Positions 43,499 through 52,508 of a stretch of 64,000 bases of DNA are shown in pieces. The DNA comes from Prevotella sp. AGR2160. GTDB lineage: Bacteria > Bacteroidota > Bacteroidia > Bacteroidales > Bacteroidaceae. The DNA lies in assembly GCF_000424185.1 (NCBI RefSeq), contig NZ_AUJK01000015.1, positions 1-64,000 on the forward strand, given 5' to 3'. The notes below the pieces were generated by a model, which saw only the letters and a program-made list of their open reading frames with translations, was not told where the DNA came from and made no database searches. Each line of letters opens with the position of its first letter. Position 1 is the first letter of the stretch. The position numbers and the translations under genes were made by a program.

Positions 43499-45336
43499 TC
43501 CATCACGGCCTTGAAGGTCTTGCCATTCTCCAGTTTGATGATGTTCAGACCCTTCTGCGGCTGGGCCAGCTTACGGCCGTCGACGCTGTAGTAAGTCTTC
43601 TTCATCATGTTGGCAGGCTCGTCGTTGATCGTACGGATCGCCGTAGGAACAGAAACGGGAATCTTCACGGCATTGACGACATGACCATTGGTGGTATCGA
43701 TGAGCATCGCCACCACATGCAGCTTGTCCTTATGCTGGATCAGACTGGCCTTGACGAGACTGTTGTCACCACTGACATCGAAGGTGTAAGTACTCGTTGT
43801 GGAGGCATTGGCAGCGACAGCATCGGGCAGACTGTTGGCAATATAACTCTTGCCACTCCAGCCGACAACCACGAAGTTGTAAGTCAGACCGGAAACGGTG
43901 GATTTGCCTTGTGTGAACTCCTTCATATCATCATCAGGATATTGGGAGGCATAGTCCGGGTAATAGTTATGCTGATCCCAGGAACTACCTGTTCCCGTCA
44001 GTCCGTCAGCCGTCAGCACATAAGACAACTGATACTGGCCGGCGCTCTGTGCCGCAGCAAATTTGACATTCGTCGTCACAGCAATGCTCTTGCCATCCTC
44101 AGAGAGGGCTGCCGTGGCATTCAGTTCTGCAGGCGCCAGAACATTATTGTACAGAGCATAAGTATCATCGATGTTGAAATGACCATCATAGTTGTCACCA
44201 CAATAGGCATCCGTCTCATGATAACGGTCGATGAAAGCTGAGGGGAAACCATTTGAAACAGACGGATAATCCGTCGTGAACTGCATAGCGTCAGCATTAT
44301 GGTAGGAGGCGCAAACGAAGTCATTGCCGTAAAGCGCATTCATGTGCTCCAGTCCTACGAAGCCACGCGGACAGAAGCCGCACCATGTTCCCGTATACTC
44401 CTCGAGCAAGGCACGCTTCTTCGTCAGAAAGTCGAAAACCTGCAGCGTAGAGGAGGCAGAGGGATCCACATCACCGTTGGCCTCACCGTTAACCTTCGTG
44501 ATCTTCACGGAAGCCGTGTAATTACCGGCGGCATCCGTCGTCGGGAATGTGACGGAGAATTTTCCGCTCTTGTTATAGTGGGCCTTCACCGGTGTGGAGA
44601 AGTCATAATGCCCTTCGGCACTCTTGCCGGCAACACTGTAGGTATAATCGATGCTCTTCAAAGGCGCGGCACCTTGGTTATACACCGTATAGGACAGATC
44701 CGTCGTCTTATCCGACTGGGCATAAGTAGAAGCGGCATCAGCCGACAAAGCGGCGGCATTATAGGGTACGCCGTCGATGAGCACCTGCATGGCAAGCTCA
44801 GCACCCGTAGAAGCGGAATAGCCCTTCCACTTCAGCACGGAGCGCGTGCCATGGAAGTAGAAGTTCTCATTATTTGATCCCTGGACCACAATCACTGGTG
44901 TCTGAATGGTATCCGGTGCCGTGAAAGTATAACCGGCATAGACACCATCCTCCGTGATCGTATACGGCGTGGAGAAAGTATACTCCAACGAATCTGTCGG
45001 TGTGTACGGCTCCGAAAGGATATCAGCCTTACTGACCTTCTTACCGGCGGCATTCTTCTGCAGGGCCAATGTCTTCGTCAGGAAGACAGAGTCCTCGGTC
45101 AACGCCGTATAGTCGATTCCCTGGGGAAAATAGAGACGGACACCCGTCACCTTCTTTCCCACGAGGTTGGCATCCTTGATATGGATGGCCAGGTCATAAT
45201 GTTCGGCTTTCTCCGTACCCCAGACATGCAGTGTCTCGTCACCTGAATAAGCACCATAAATGACTTGCTGGGCACTGACGTTGCCACCGGCCAACAGGGA
45301 GAGGACTGCCAACGTCAGAATTTGTTTTTTTCTCAT
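43495..45336 (-). CDS. Omp28-like secreted protein with T9SS-type tail
   Basis: 613-residue protein with a signal peptide (MRKKQILTLAVLSLLAGGNV). Beta-rich repeats precede a thioredoxin-like Omp28 segment with a CxxC: LLEEYTGTWCGFCPRGFVGL (about residues 312-331). The C-terminal YYSVDGRKLAQPQKGLNIIK matches the short type A sorting tails found on T9SS cargo in Prevotella. It is therefore probably exported through PorE/PorQ-type machinery and anchored at the surface. The ATG at 45336 is preferred over an upstream TTG at 45354. Confidence 0.8.
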   Translation of the reverse strand: MRKKQILTLAVLSLLAGGNVSAQQVIYGAYSGDETLHVWGTEKAEHYDLAIHIKDANLVGKKVTGVRLYFPQGIDYTALTEDSVFLTKTLALQKNAAGKKVSKADILSEPYTPTDSLEYTFSTPYTITEDGVYAGYTFTAPDTIQTPVIVVQGSNNENFYFHGTRSVLKWKGYSASTGAELAMQVLIDGVPYNAAALSADAASTYAQSDKTTDLSYTVYNQGAAPLKSIDYTYSVAGKSAEGHYDFSTPVKAHYNKSGKFSVTFPTTDAAGNYTASVKITKVNGEANGDVDPSASSTLQVFDFLTKKRALLEEYTGTWCGFCPRGFVGLEHMNALYGNDFVCASYHNADAMQFTTDYPSVSNGFPSAFIDRYHETDAYCGDNYDGHFNIDDTYALYNNVLAPAELNATAALSEDGKSIAVTTNVKFAAAQSAGQYQLSYVLTADGLTGTGSSWDQHNYYPDYASQYPDDDMKEFTQGKSTVSGLTYNFVVVGWSGKSYIANSLPDAVAANASTTSTYTFDVSGDNSLVKASLIQHKDKLHVVAMLIDTTNGHVVNAVKIPVSVPTAIRTINDEPANMMKKTYYSVDGRKLAQPQKGLNIIKLENGKTFKAVME

Positions 45337-45423
45337 GACAATGTGATTTTTCAAGGTCCGTCCGGTCTAAAAGGAGACCGGGCAGACATATACCTATTAA
45401 ATATGAATTGATTTTTCTCTCTT

Positions 45424-47217
45424 TTACTTCAGAACCTTAACGGTCTTCTGACTGCCGTCGGCATACGTGATCTTCTTGATGAAGAGACCACCCTGTGCTT
45501 TGCTGACACGACGACCGGTGAGATCATAGTAAGCAACGGTGCTCTTGCCATTATTGATGACAGACTTCACACCTGCGGCTGCAGCATCGAACCAGACGAC
45601 ATTGGACTTGTGGGTCTCACCGCCACCAGTATAGACACTCTGCAGACCCCATTTATCAACACCATCCACATAGTAGTAAACCGTGTGGGCATCACCGTCA
45701 GCATAGAAATCCCTGCTATCCGCGAAGCTGTAAGGCACATCCGTCATATTGGCGGTAAGACCCTGATAATCATCCGTAGAGAACTCATACTTCTCTGTCG
45801 TATCATCATCGATGAAGACATTGTAGTAGAGCTTGTCGGTATTGATATAGTTGCCCTCCGTGTCCGAACTCGGAATGTTGAAAGCGATATAGCCGCCATA
45901 GGAAGTATCTAAAGCAGAATAACCCGTAAAAGAAGGATCAGCTGGCGTAGCGGCAACCTCCGTAAAGTTCTTATACAGAGGATCAGCATAAGCGCCGGCA
46001 TAGTAGATCACGTCCTTGGCGGCATTGACGAGCAGAGCCTTGGTGGTATCGCTCTTGTAAACTCCCGCAGCGGCATCATACTTCAGCACGAGGGCGTCAT
46101 CCTCAGTGTAAACATTTTTACCGTAAGCATCTCCGTAGTCGTCCCTACCCGTCTTTACGGTATAAGTAGCGGGGATGAACCACTCATGCTGCATCATCGA
46201 AGAGTCAGCGCCGATATACTGCTTCTTGAAGCTCCAGCTCTTGTCGGCATTGATCGTACCCGCGATATACTGCTTGGAAGCCTTGTTATACGGGTTAGCC
46301 AGATAGACGGAATCGGGCTTCGAAGCAGAAGTATAATAGAACGAGCCGACTTTCGTACGATGCTCTACACCTAAGGTATCAGGCGTGTTGTAAGAGAAGA
46401 CGGCCTCATGACGGACAGTATCAGAGGGCAGCGTGGCGACGACATCGTCAGCGTCGAGCGGCTTGATGGTGATCCGGCCTGCAGAATATAGGTACCAACT
46501 ACCTTTATCATCCGTCATACCGATGATCTCGTTGGGGTAGGAATAGGTCTCATAATTGCTCTGATCAGCCTGCTTCAGGACACCATTCTCAAACGTGAAC
46601 TTGACATCCAGATCGCATGAATCCTCAGAGACGGAGTCGACGGCATAGTACAGACCATCAGACGTTTCCTGCATCGTCATACGTGTGGCATAGACATAGA
46701 GCGTGGTGTCGTTGCCGGCATCGGTCTGGTCCGACTCCGTGTAGATCAACTGCGGCGTATGGGCGACATAGCTGCCGTCTTTCTCCTTGCTGACCTTCAG
46801 ATAGCCGGAAGAGGGGAAAGAACTGGCGAAAGGCTGGAAATAGACATCACCATTGGGTGCTACAATGTAACTGCTCAGTGCGGCATAGTCATTGCCCGCC
46901 ATCAGATAACCCCAAAAAGAATAGGTGTAGAAGTCGGAGAGAACGAGATTGCTATAGGTCGTTCCCTCAGGATCGGTGACGGGAGCGAGGTCCTCATCTG
47001 CGGCATAACGACGGACAAGGGCGCGGAAAGCATTCGGACGGACATGGCGCTGGGCGATTTTCAGCCCTTCGGCCTTCTTACCTTTCAGCATACCGGCGGT
47101 GGGAGTCTTGGCAAACTTAGCCAAGCCCTGCGGCGCTGTTCTCAGTGCCTGTGCACTAACAGTGAGTGATGTGGTCAGCAACGCTGCTGACAGTACATAA
47201 GTAAAATAATTCCTCAT
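45424..47217 (-). CDS. Secreted protein of unknown function with T9SS-type tail
   Basis: 597-residue protein with a signal peptide (MRNYFTYVLSAALLTTSLTV, then SAQA). The middle is beta-rich, Tyr/Asp-rich and without a recognised catalytic motif; it contains fibronectin-like stretches (KLYYNVFIDDDTTEKYEFST). The C-terminal VAYYDLTGRRVSKAQGGLFI resembles T9SS type A sorting domains. It lies upstream of the Omp28-like gene in tandem. The ATG at 47217 is supported by a -7 box at 47248. Confidence 0.75.
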   Translation of the reverse strand: MRNYFTYVLSAALLTTSLTVSAQALRTAPQGLAKFAKTPTAGMLKGKKAEGLKIAQRHVRPNAFRALVRRYAADEDLAPVTDPEGTTYSNLVLSDFYTYSFWGYLMAGNDYAALSSYIVAPNGDVYFQPFASSFPSSGYLKVSKEKDGSYVAHTPQLIYTESDQTDAGNDTTLYVYATRMTMQETSDGLYYAVDSVSEDSCDLDVKFTFENGVLKQADQSNYETYSYPNEIIGMTDDKGSWYLYSAGRITIKPLDADDVVATLPSDTVRHEAVFSYNTPDTLGVEHRTKVGSFYYTSASKPDSVYLANPYNKASKQYIAGTINADKSWSFKKQYIGADSSMMQHEWFIPATYTVKTGRDDYGDAYGKNVYTEDDALVLKYDAAAGVYKSDTTKALLVNAAKDVIYYAGAYADPLYKNFTEVAATPADPSFTGYSALDTSYGGYIAFNIPSSDTEGNYINTDKLYYNVFIDDDTTEKYEFSTDDYQGLTANMTDVPYSFADSRDFYADGDAHTVYYYVDGVDKWGLQSVYTGGGETHKSNVVWFDAAAAGVKSVINNGKSTVAYYDLTGRRVSKAQGGLFIKKITYADGSQKTVKVLK

Positions 47218-47247
47218 ATAAATTAAAGTTTGGTTAACTTTCAGTTG

Positions 47248-47255
47248 CAAAATTA
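47248..47255 (-). promoter_or_regulatory. -7 element of the secreted-protein gene
   Basis: TAATTTTG on the minus strand, 30 bp before the ATG at 47217. Confidence 0.65.
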
Positions 47256-47357
47256 TGTATTTATCAGGAAAACACCAAATATTTTTTCAATTTTCTTGCA
47301 AAATAACAGAAAATAAATTAAAAAGGTAATTAGTTATCCAGGAAGCATATTAACAAG

Positions 47358-47392
47358 AAAACGCTGCCATTCCGTTAGAAATGACAGCGTTA
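47358..47392 (-). terminator. Terminator of the Lrp-type gene
   Basis: AACGCTG-CCATT and AATGA-CAGCGTT pair around a short loop, with TTTTCTTGTT following on the minus strand. Confidence 0.75.
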
Positions 47393-47435
47393 CGCTCGTT
47401 TTGTTTTCTTTTTGTCTTTTCTCCGTATACAAGCC

Positions 47436-47933
47436 TTATGCTACAGGATCGTCGACCTTGTCATCGACAACGACATCCTCAATAGGCAACTGGCGCTGGA
47501 TCGGCGTGGCGAAAGAGACGATGGTCTCACTACGGGCCAAGCCCAGCGGCTGAAGCTTGTCGTGGATGATCTTCATCAGATGCTGGTTGTTCAAAGCATA
47601 GAGCTTGATGAACAGATCCATACCGCCCGTGGTACAGTGACACTCTACCACCTCGGGGATCTTCTTGAGTTTTTCTACAACCTTGTCGGAGTCACCGGGC
47701 TCCTTCAGATACAAAGAAATGTAAGCGCAAGTCTCATAACCGATCTTCTGAGGATCGAGAATGAACTGTGAGCCTTTCAGAATGCCCTGATTCGTGAGCT
47801 TCTGTATGCGCTGGTGAATAGCGGCGCCACTGACATTGCAGGCGCGGGCTACCTCCAGAAAAGGAATGCGAGCATCCTCTGCTATGAGCGAGAGAATCTT
47901 CTTGTCTAATTTGTCTAATTGATGTTGTGCCAT
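47436..47933 (-). CDS. Lrp/AsnC-family regulator
   Basis: 165-residue feast/famine regulator. The N-terminal helix-turn-helix is seen in DKLDKKILSLIAEDARIPFL and ARACNVSGAAIHQRIQKLTN (about 7-47). The C-terminal RAM domain (ETCAYISLYLKEPGDSDKVV, HCTTGGMDLFIKLYALN) senses amino acids. The ATG at 47933 is chosen because the -7 box lies at 47954-47961. An acidic tail (EDVVVDDKVDDPVA) is a small addition to the family norm. Confidence 0.93.
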   Translation of the reverse strand: MAQHQLDKLDKKILSLIAEDARIPFLEVARACNVSGAAIHQRIQKLTNQGILKGSQFILDPQKIGYETCAYISLYLKEPGDSDKVVEKLKKIPEVVECHCTTGGMDLFIKLYALNNQHLMKIIHDKLQPLGLARSETIVSFATPIQRQLPIEDVVVDDKVDDPVA

Positions 47934-47953
47934 TCTGCTTGTTAAATTTGCTG

Positions 47954-47961
47954 CAAAGATA
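47954..47961 (-). promoter_or_regulatory. -7 element of the Lrp-type gene
   Basis: TATCTTTG on the minus strand, 20 bp before the ATG. Confidence 0.6.
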
Positions 47962-48042
47962 CAACAAAAAATTGTATAAACCAACTATTTTAATAAGAAA
48001 TCTTTCAAATCGATAGCGATTTAAAATATTTTACATTTTTAT

Positions 48043-48513
48043 TCACCGTTTTTTGCCTTCTTCGGCCGAATAATTGATCTTTAAGGCATCAGCCTGGCGG
48101 AGCTGCTGCTTCACGCCTTGGATGATGCCCATCGGCGTAGAGCGGTCGGCCTTGATCGACACCGTCATGTTCGGTGCATCATTGGCACTCATGCGGTTGC
48201 GCTCCTGACGGATATAGCTGCCGACTTCCTCCACCGTGGCATACTTATCGTTCAACTGAATGCGGCTGCTGTCACTGAGGACCTTGCCCATCGGGGAGAC
48301 GGGCTTACCTATATATATATAGGAGACACAACTCTTCTTCACGAGTTTCGTCAGCTCCGTGCCCTGGGGTACTTGGTATTTCACCTTCAGCGTCTCTTTC
48401 CGCATATGCGTGACGATCATGAAAAAGAAGAGGACGGAGAAGATCAAATCCGGCAGCGAGGCCGTATTCAATCCGGGCACACGATGGCTGCGACGGGGAT
48501 GGAAATTCATCAT
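48043..48513 (-). CDS. ExbD/TolR-family protein
   Basis: 156-residue inner-membrane protein of the proton-driven Exb/Tol motor. One N-terminal helix (LPDLIFSVLFFFMIVTHMRK) carries the proton-relay Asp in the form expected for ExbD (LPDLIFSVLFF). The rest is the periplasmic domain (VEEVGSYIRQERNRM, TVSIKADRSTPMGIIQGVKQ). It overlaps the next exbD-type gene by 4 bp. Last gene of the run. Confidence 0.88.
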   Translation of the reverse strand: MMNFHPRRSHRVPGLNTASLPDLIFSVLFFFMIVTHMRKETLKVKYQVPQGTELTKLVKKSCVSYIYIGKPVSPMGKVLSDSSRIQLNDKYATVEEVGSYIRQERNRMSANDAPNMTVSIKADRSTPMGIIQGVKQQLRQADALKINYSAEEGKKR

Positions 48514-49058
48514 TTCGCGCCTCCTTTCTCTTCGTCCGCTGGAGACTTCTCGTCATAAGGTTCGGCGAGACGGATCGGCACGAGTTCCTGAATGAATTTG
48601 TGCTCCTGAGGACCGAGTTGATTATAAAGACGGTGATAACGGCGCTTAGCCTCAGAGTCACGCACGGCATGATAGGCCTGCATGATGGCGTTCTGCAACT
48701 GGAAATAAGCATTGTAGTCAGCCTCGGGACTGCACGTGAGTGACAACAGATGATTCGTGCCCGTCTTGGCGACGAACTCGGCGACACGCTGCTTCACGGC
48801 ACTCATCGGACACGGCTTACCGGCAACGAGCAGACTGTCACCGGCCTTGAGGTCCATGACGAGGGTCTTACTCTTATCGACGACACTGAGCTGTTGCTCT
48901 TTCTGCCGGTCGGCGGGAGGAAGGAGGCGCGGCAGGCCCGTGTCCTTGTCCATATTCGTCGTGACGAGGAAGAAGATCAACAGCATGAAAGAGATGTCTG
49001 CCGTTGATGTCGTGTTCAGTTGCGGCACCTCCCGGCGGGCCTTGCGACGGATCAACAT
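48510..49058 (-). CDS. ExbD/TolR-family protein (second copy)
   Basis: 182-residue relative of the downstream ExbD. It has a TSTADISFMLLIFFLVTTNM helix with the proton-relay Asp, and a larger periplasmic part with an extra helical stretch (YFQLQNAIMQAYHAVRDSEA). Two ExbD copies next to one ExbB are common in Bacteroidota. It overlaps the upstream membrane protein gene by 7 bp. Confidence 0.88.
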   Translation of the reverse strand: MLIRRKARREVPQLNTTSTADISFMLLIFFLVTTNMDKDTGLPRLLPPADRQKEQQLSVVDKSKTLVMDLKAGDSLLVAGKPCPMSAVKQRVAEFVAKTGTNHLLSLTCSPEADYNAYFQLQNAIMQAYHAVRDSEAKRRYHRLYNQLGPQEHKFIQELVPIRLAEPYDEKSPADEEKGGAK

Positions 49059-49585
49059 GGGCGACGCTCCTTTCTGCGACGGATATAACGCGTACTGCCA
49101 TAGATCACCGTACCGACGGCGGCGAGCAACAGAATGATGGAGGTCAGGATGAACATATCACTGACTTTCAGCCACAGTGTATCCGTATACCACGCTCCGT
49201 TGATGCGCATCGGCGATGAGCCGCCGACGAGCAGCGTGAGCAACAGGCACACGCCCGTGGACGACCAAGTCCACAGACGGATCTTCCGCACGGGGATATG
49301 ATTGTCAGTCCCATTGGCCTTACTGCGCTGACGCCACAACCGATAACCAGAAGCTGCAGCGACGATGATAGCGGCCACCAACAACACATCCATGAGGATC
49401 AGGACAGCATTCGTAAACAACGGATCGTTGAACGAATAGTCATCCTCGAAAGGACGGTCGTAACCGACGAGATAGAAGAGGCCGAAGATAATGACGGCGA
49501 GACCTAGCAAGCCATAGAAGACCCGCTGGGACAACCGCTCGGCAGACATCCGGCGCAGATCCTGACGATGAAAAGCAAACTTCAT
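49052..49585 (-). CDS. Membrane protein of unknown function in the exb cluster
   Basis: 177 residues with about four predicted helices: VFYGLLGLAVIIFGLFYLVG, LFTNAVLILMDVLLVAAIIV, WTWSSTGVCLLLTLLVGGSS and MFILTSIILLLAAVGTVIYG. No family is recognised. It is placed between exbB (14 bp upstream) and exbD (7-bp overlap), which suggests a part in the same energy-transducing complex or its assembly. Confidence 0.75.
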   Translation of the reverse strand: MKFAFHRQDLRRMSAERLSQRVFYGLLGLAVIIFGLFYLVGYDRPFEDDYSFNDPLFTNAVLILMDVLLVAAIIVAAASGYRLWRQRSKANGTDNHIPVRKIRLWTWSSTGVCLLLTLLVGGSSPMRINGAWYTDTLWLKVSDMFILTSIILLLAAVGTVIYGSTRYIRRRKERRPC

Positions 49586-49599
49586 CTTCCCTCCTTTCT

Positions 49600-50331
49600 T
49601 TATTCAGCGCCTCGCTTGGCCTTGGAGATGATATCCATCAGTGTGATGGCGCTCTCCTCCATCTGACTCGTGAGGTGCTCGATCTTATTCAAGATATAAT
49701 TGTAGAAGATCTGCAGGATAACGGCTACGATGATACCGAAAATCGTCGTGATCAACGCCACCTTCATTCCCGAGGCGACAATCGTCGGACTGATATCACC
49801 GGCCTGCTGGATCTGGTCGAAAGCCATGACCATACCGATCACCGTACCGAGGAAGCCCAGCGACGGCGCCATGGCGATGAACAGCGTGATCCACGAACAG
49901 CCCTTCTCCAGATTGGCGGCCTGCACGGTACCGTAGTTGCCGACACTGCGCTCGATATCATCAATACGCTCACGGATATGCAACAAGCCCTGATAACAGA
50001 CGGAGGCAACAGGTCCGCGCGTATTGCGACACAGTTCCTTGGCACCCTCTATATCATTAGCTTCTACCTTTTGCTCAATATCACCCATGAATTTCTTCGC
50101 ATTGATCTCCGACAGACTGAGGTAGATCATCCGCTCAATACAGAAAGCCAGACCGAGGACGAGCGTGAGGGCAACGAGGGACATGAACCCGGCATTTCCC
50201 TCGATAAACTTCGTCTTCAACTCCTGATGAAAACCCAAGCTCTCGGCATCCTGGGCCATAGCGGCTGCTGAGGAGGTCAGCAGCAGACAGACAACGGCAA
50301 TGATCTTTGCAAATCCTTTTTTCTGATTCAT
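49600..50331 (-). CDS. exbB: ExbB/TolQ/MotA-family proton channel
   Basis: 243-residue inner-membrane protein. It starts with a hydrophobic leader (KIIAVVCLLLTSSAAAMAQD), then has the first helix (GFMSLVALTLVLGLAFCIER), a cytoplasmic loop, and a helix pair (LFIAMAPSLGFLGTVIGMVM and VALITTIFGIIVAVILQIFY) that carries the MotA/ExbB signature. With ExbD it passes proton energy to TonB. Confidence 0.93.
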   Translation of the reverse strand: MNQKKGFAKIIAVVCLLLTSSAAAMAQDAESLGFHQELKTKFIEGNAGFMSLVALTLVLGLAFCIERMIYLSLSEINAKKFMGDIEQKVEANDIEGAKELCRNTRGPVASVCYQGLLHIRERIDDIERSVGNYGTVQAANLEKGCSWITLFIAMAPSLGFLGTVIGMVMAFDQIQQAGDISPTIVASGMKVALITTIFGIIVAVILQIFYNYILNKIEHLTSQMEESAITLMDIISKAKRGAE

Positions 50332-50427
50332 TATCTTCTGAATATTTTCTTCTCTTTCAATTCATGCGCAAAGTTACACTAATTTCAGCAAATAAAGAAA
50401 AGAAATACTGAATTTTTTCATTCCTTT

Positions 50428-50470
50428 GCAGGGGCCGTCCCTTGTGGCGGCCCGCCGTCGGTACGACGGA
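50428..50470 (+). repeat. Family C hairpin
   Basis: GCAGGGGCCGTCCC, TTGTGGCGGCCCG, then a small hairpin CCGTCG-GTA-CGACGG. It lies between exbB and the tRNA gene. Confidence 0.8.
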
Positions 50471-50492
50471 TCATTTACCCTATTGACGTAAA

Positions 50493-50522
50493 GAAGGGAA
50501 ACCTCTTGCGAGATTTCCCTTC
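50493..50522 (-). terminator. Terminator after tRNA-Ser
   Basis: AAGGGAAA and TTTCCCTT form the stem; TTTAC follows on the minus strand. Confidence 0.7.
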
Positions 50523-50527
50523 CAGGG

Positions 50528-50615
50528 CGGAAAGAGGGGGATTCGAACCCCCGAAACGCTTTAGACGTTTACACGCTTTCCAGGCGTGCCTCTTCAACCA
50601 CTCGAGCATCTTTCC
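50528..50615 (-). tRNA. tRNA-Ser (anticodon GGA)
   Basis: The minus strand folds as a class II tRNA: acceptor GGAAAGA/TCTTTCC with discriminator G, D-arm CTCG-AGTGGTTGAA, anticodon stem CACGC around CTGGAAA (anticodon GGA, reading UCC/UCU), a long variable arm (TAAACGTCTAAAGCGTTT), and T-arm GGGGGTTCGAATCCCCC. The CCA end is not encoded. Confidence 0.95.
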
Positions 50616-50650
50616 TTGTGCGGTTGACGTGCTTATCTTGTAAGCGAGTG

Positions 50651-50658
50651 CAAAAGTA
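50651..50658 (-). promoter_or_regulatory. -7 element of tRNA-Ser
   Basis: TACTTTTG on the minus strand, 35 bp before the tRNA 5' end, in the gap after tatD. Confidence 0.55.
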
Positions 50659-50696
50659 CTACTTTTTGATTAAACCGACGAAATTTTCCGTAAATT

Positions 50697-51497
50697 TTAA
50701 ATTTCTTTAAAGATTCGCCGTACGTTCGCGTTCGTCTGCTCGGCCATTTCCTCGTCACTCACGCCATAAGCTTTTGACAGCGTACGAAGCACCTCGAGCA
50801 CAAAGGCACTCTCGTTCCGTTTGCCGCGGTAAGGGACGGGCGCCATATATGGACTGTCGGTCTCGAGCACGATACGGTCCAACGGGACAACGGCCGGCAG
50901 GTCCTCCCGCAGATGACTGCTCTTAAAGGTGGATACACCGCCGACACCAAGCACGAACTTCTCGAAGCGCAGATAGGCCTCTGCCTCCTGGCGGTTACCG
51001 GTGAAGCAATGGAAGACACCACCGGGGAGATCTTTTTCGTAAGCCTTCAGGATATGCAACAGTTCATTCTGCGCTTTCCGGCAGTGGATCATCAACGGCA
51101 ACTGCGTCTCTATCGACCATTTCACTTGTTCCTCGAAAGCCAGCAACTGTTCCTTCTCGTACTCCCGTGACCAGTAATAATCCAAGCCACACTCACCGAT
51201 GGCGATATAAGGAACCGTATGCTCATCACCACGGCGGGAGGCGTCCAGTTCCGCTTTCATCATCTGCAGGACCTCACGCCAGTCTTGCCGCACCTCTTCC
51301 GGCTGCAGGCCGATCATCGCATAGCAATAGCCGGGATAGTTCTGGCACAGCTGTTTCACCGTAGCGACGGAAGCGGCATCAACGCCGGGCACGAAGATCT
51401 TACTGACACCGGCGGCTTTCGCACGTGCGATGACTTCCGGCAGATCTTCCATGAAGTCCTCCGTATCCAAATGGGAATGAGTATCGATAAACTGCAT
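50697..51497 (-). CDS. tatD: TatD-family metal-dependent DNase
   Basis: 266-residue TIM-barrel hydrolase. The metal ligands are visible: DTHSHLD (about 5-11), GECGLDYYWS (about 98-107), LPLMIHCRKA (about 134-143), GVFHCFTG (about 160-167) and ETDSPYMAP (about 213-221). This full set matches TatD/YcfH, involved in DNA repair or turnover. It lies 4 bp after the polyprenyl synthase gene. Confidence 0.94.
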   Translation of the reverse strand: MQFIDTHSHLDTEDFMEDLPEVIARAKAAGVSKIFVPGVDAASVATVKQLCQNYPGYCYAMIGLQPEEVRQDWREVLQMMKAELDASRRGDEHTVPYIAIGECGLDYYWSREYEKEQLLAFEEQVKWSIETQLPLMIHCRKAQNELLHILKAYEKDLPGGVFHCFTGNRQEAEAYLRFEKFVLGVGGVSTFKSSHLREDLPAVVPLDRIVLETDSPYMAPVPYRGKRNESAFVLEVLRTLSKAYGVSDEEMAEQTNANVRRIFKEI

Positions 51498-51501
51498 GGA
51501 T

Positions 51502-52476
51502 TTAATATTTCCGTTTCATCATTTTCTCCGCATACCGCGCCAACTCGGCCTTACGCTCCTCCGGCAGACGGACGGCGGCAAGATATTTCTTGCTTTCCTC
51601 AAAATAATAGGCGATCTTCTCCTGCGCCATACGGTCGATGCCGAGCTCATTATAGAGTCGCGTGACGGCAGCGACTTTCTCATCACGGTCGAACGCCTGG
51701 GCATGAATCCAACGGTCGAGTTCCTCGCGCTGGGCGCCCTCGGCCTTGTTGAAAGCATTGATGAGCATATAGGTCTTCTTGTTCGACGTGATATCCCCGC
51801 CGATCTTCTTACCGAAGACTTTCGGATCGCCGTAGACATCGAGGTAGTCGTCCTGCAACTGGAACGCCAGACCAATCTTCTCACCGAAAGTATAGAGATT
51901 CTGCTGGTCTTCCTCGGGAGCATCAGCGAGGATAGCGCCGATCTTCAACGCACAGGCCAACAGAACGGAGGTCTTCAGACGGATCATCTCGATATACTCT
52001 TCCTCCGTGACATCATTACGCGTCTCAAACTCCATGTCGTACTGCTGTCCCTCACCAATCTCCAGAGCCGTCTCCGTGAAGAGGCGGAGCACGGAAGGCA
52101 TGTGCTTCGCGTCACACTGTGCCATACGCTCATAGGCGAGCACGAGCATGGAGTCACCGGAGAGGATGGCCGTGTTGGCATCCCATTTCTTATGCACGGT
52201 GACATGGCCGCGGCGCATATCGGCGTTGTCCATCAAGTCATCATGCAACAGCGTATAGTTATGATAGGTCTCCAGGGCAATGGCCTGCATGAGGATCTTT
52301 TCGGGATCTTCATGATAGAGGTTGTAAGCCAGTAACATCAACGTCGGACGGATGCGCTTGCCGCCCATGGAAAGGACATAGCGGATCGGCTCATACAACG
52401 ACGCCGGCTTTCGTTCATAAGGCAGATGATCAAGAAAGTCATTGACCTTCTCCAGTATTTCTTCAGATGTAAGCAT
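51502..52476 (-). CDS. Trans-polyprenyl diphosphate synthase
   Basis: 324-residue prenyl-chain synthase. The two Asp-rich motifs are DDLMD (79-83, in LLHDDLMDNADMRRG) and DDYLD (209-213, in FQLQDDYLDVYGD), and GGKRIRPTL binds IPP. The residues before the first motif (YHNYTLLH) set chain length; I cannot say which length. Candidate products are geranylgeranyl to octaprenyl diphosphate, the latter for menaquinone. Confidence 0.93.
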   Translation of the reverse strand: MLTSEEILEKVNDFLDHLPYERKPASLYEPIRYVLSMGGKRIRPTLMLLAYNLYHEDPEKILMQAIALETYHNYTLLHDDLMDNADMRRGHVTVHKKWDANTAILSGDSMLVLAYERMAQCDAKHMPSVLRLFTETALEIGEGQQYDMEFETRNDVTEEEYIEMIRLKTSVLLACALKIGAILADAPEEDQQNLYTFGEKIGLAFQLQDDYLDVYGDPKVFGKKIGGDITSNKKTYMLINAFNKAEGAQREELDRWIHAQAFDRDEKVAAVTRLYNELGIDRMAQEKIAYYFEESKKYLAAVRLPEERKAELARYAEKMMKRKY

Positions 52477-52479
52477 ATC

Positions 52480-52508
52480 TTTTTTACTTCTTTACTTTTT
52501 TACTTTTA
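52480..52508 (-). repeat. AAGTAAAR simple repeat
   Basis: Four AAGTAAAA/AAGTAAAG units on the minus strand fill the gap between the tonB stop and the polyprenyl synthase ATG. Confidence 0.75.
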
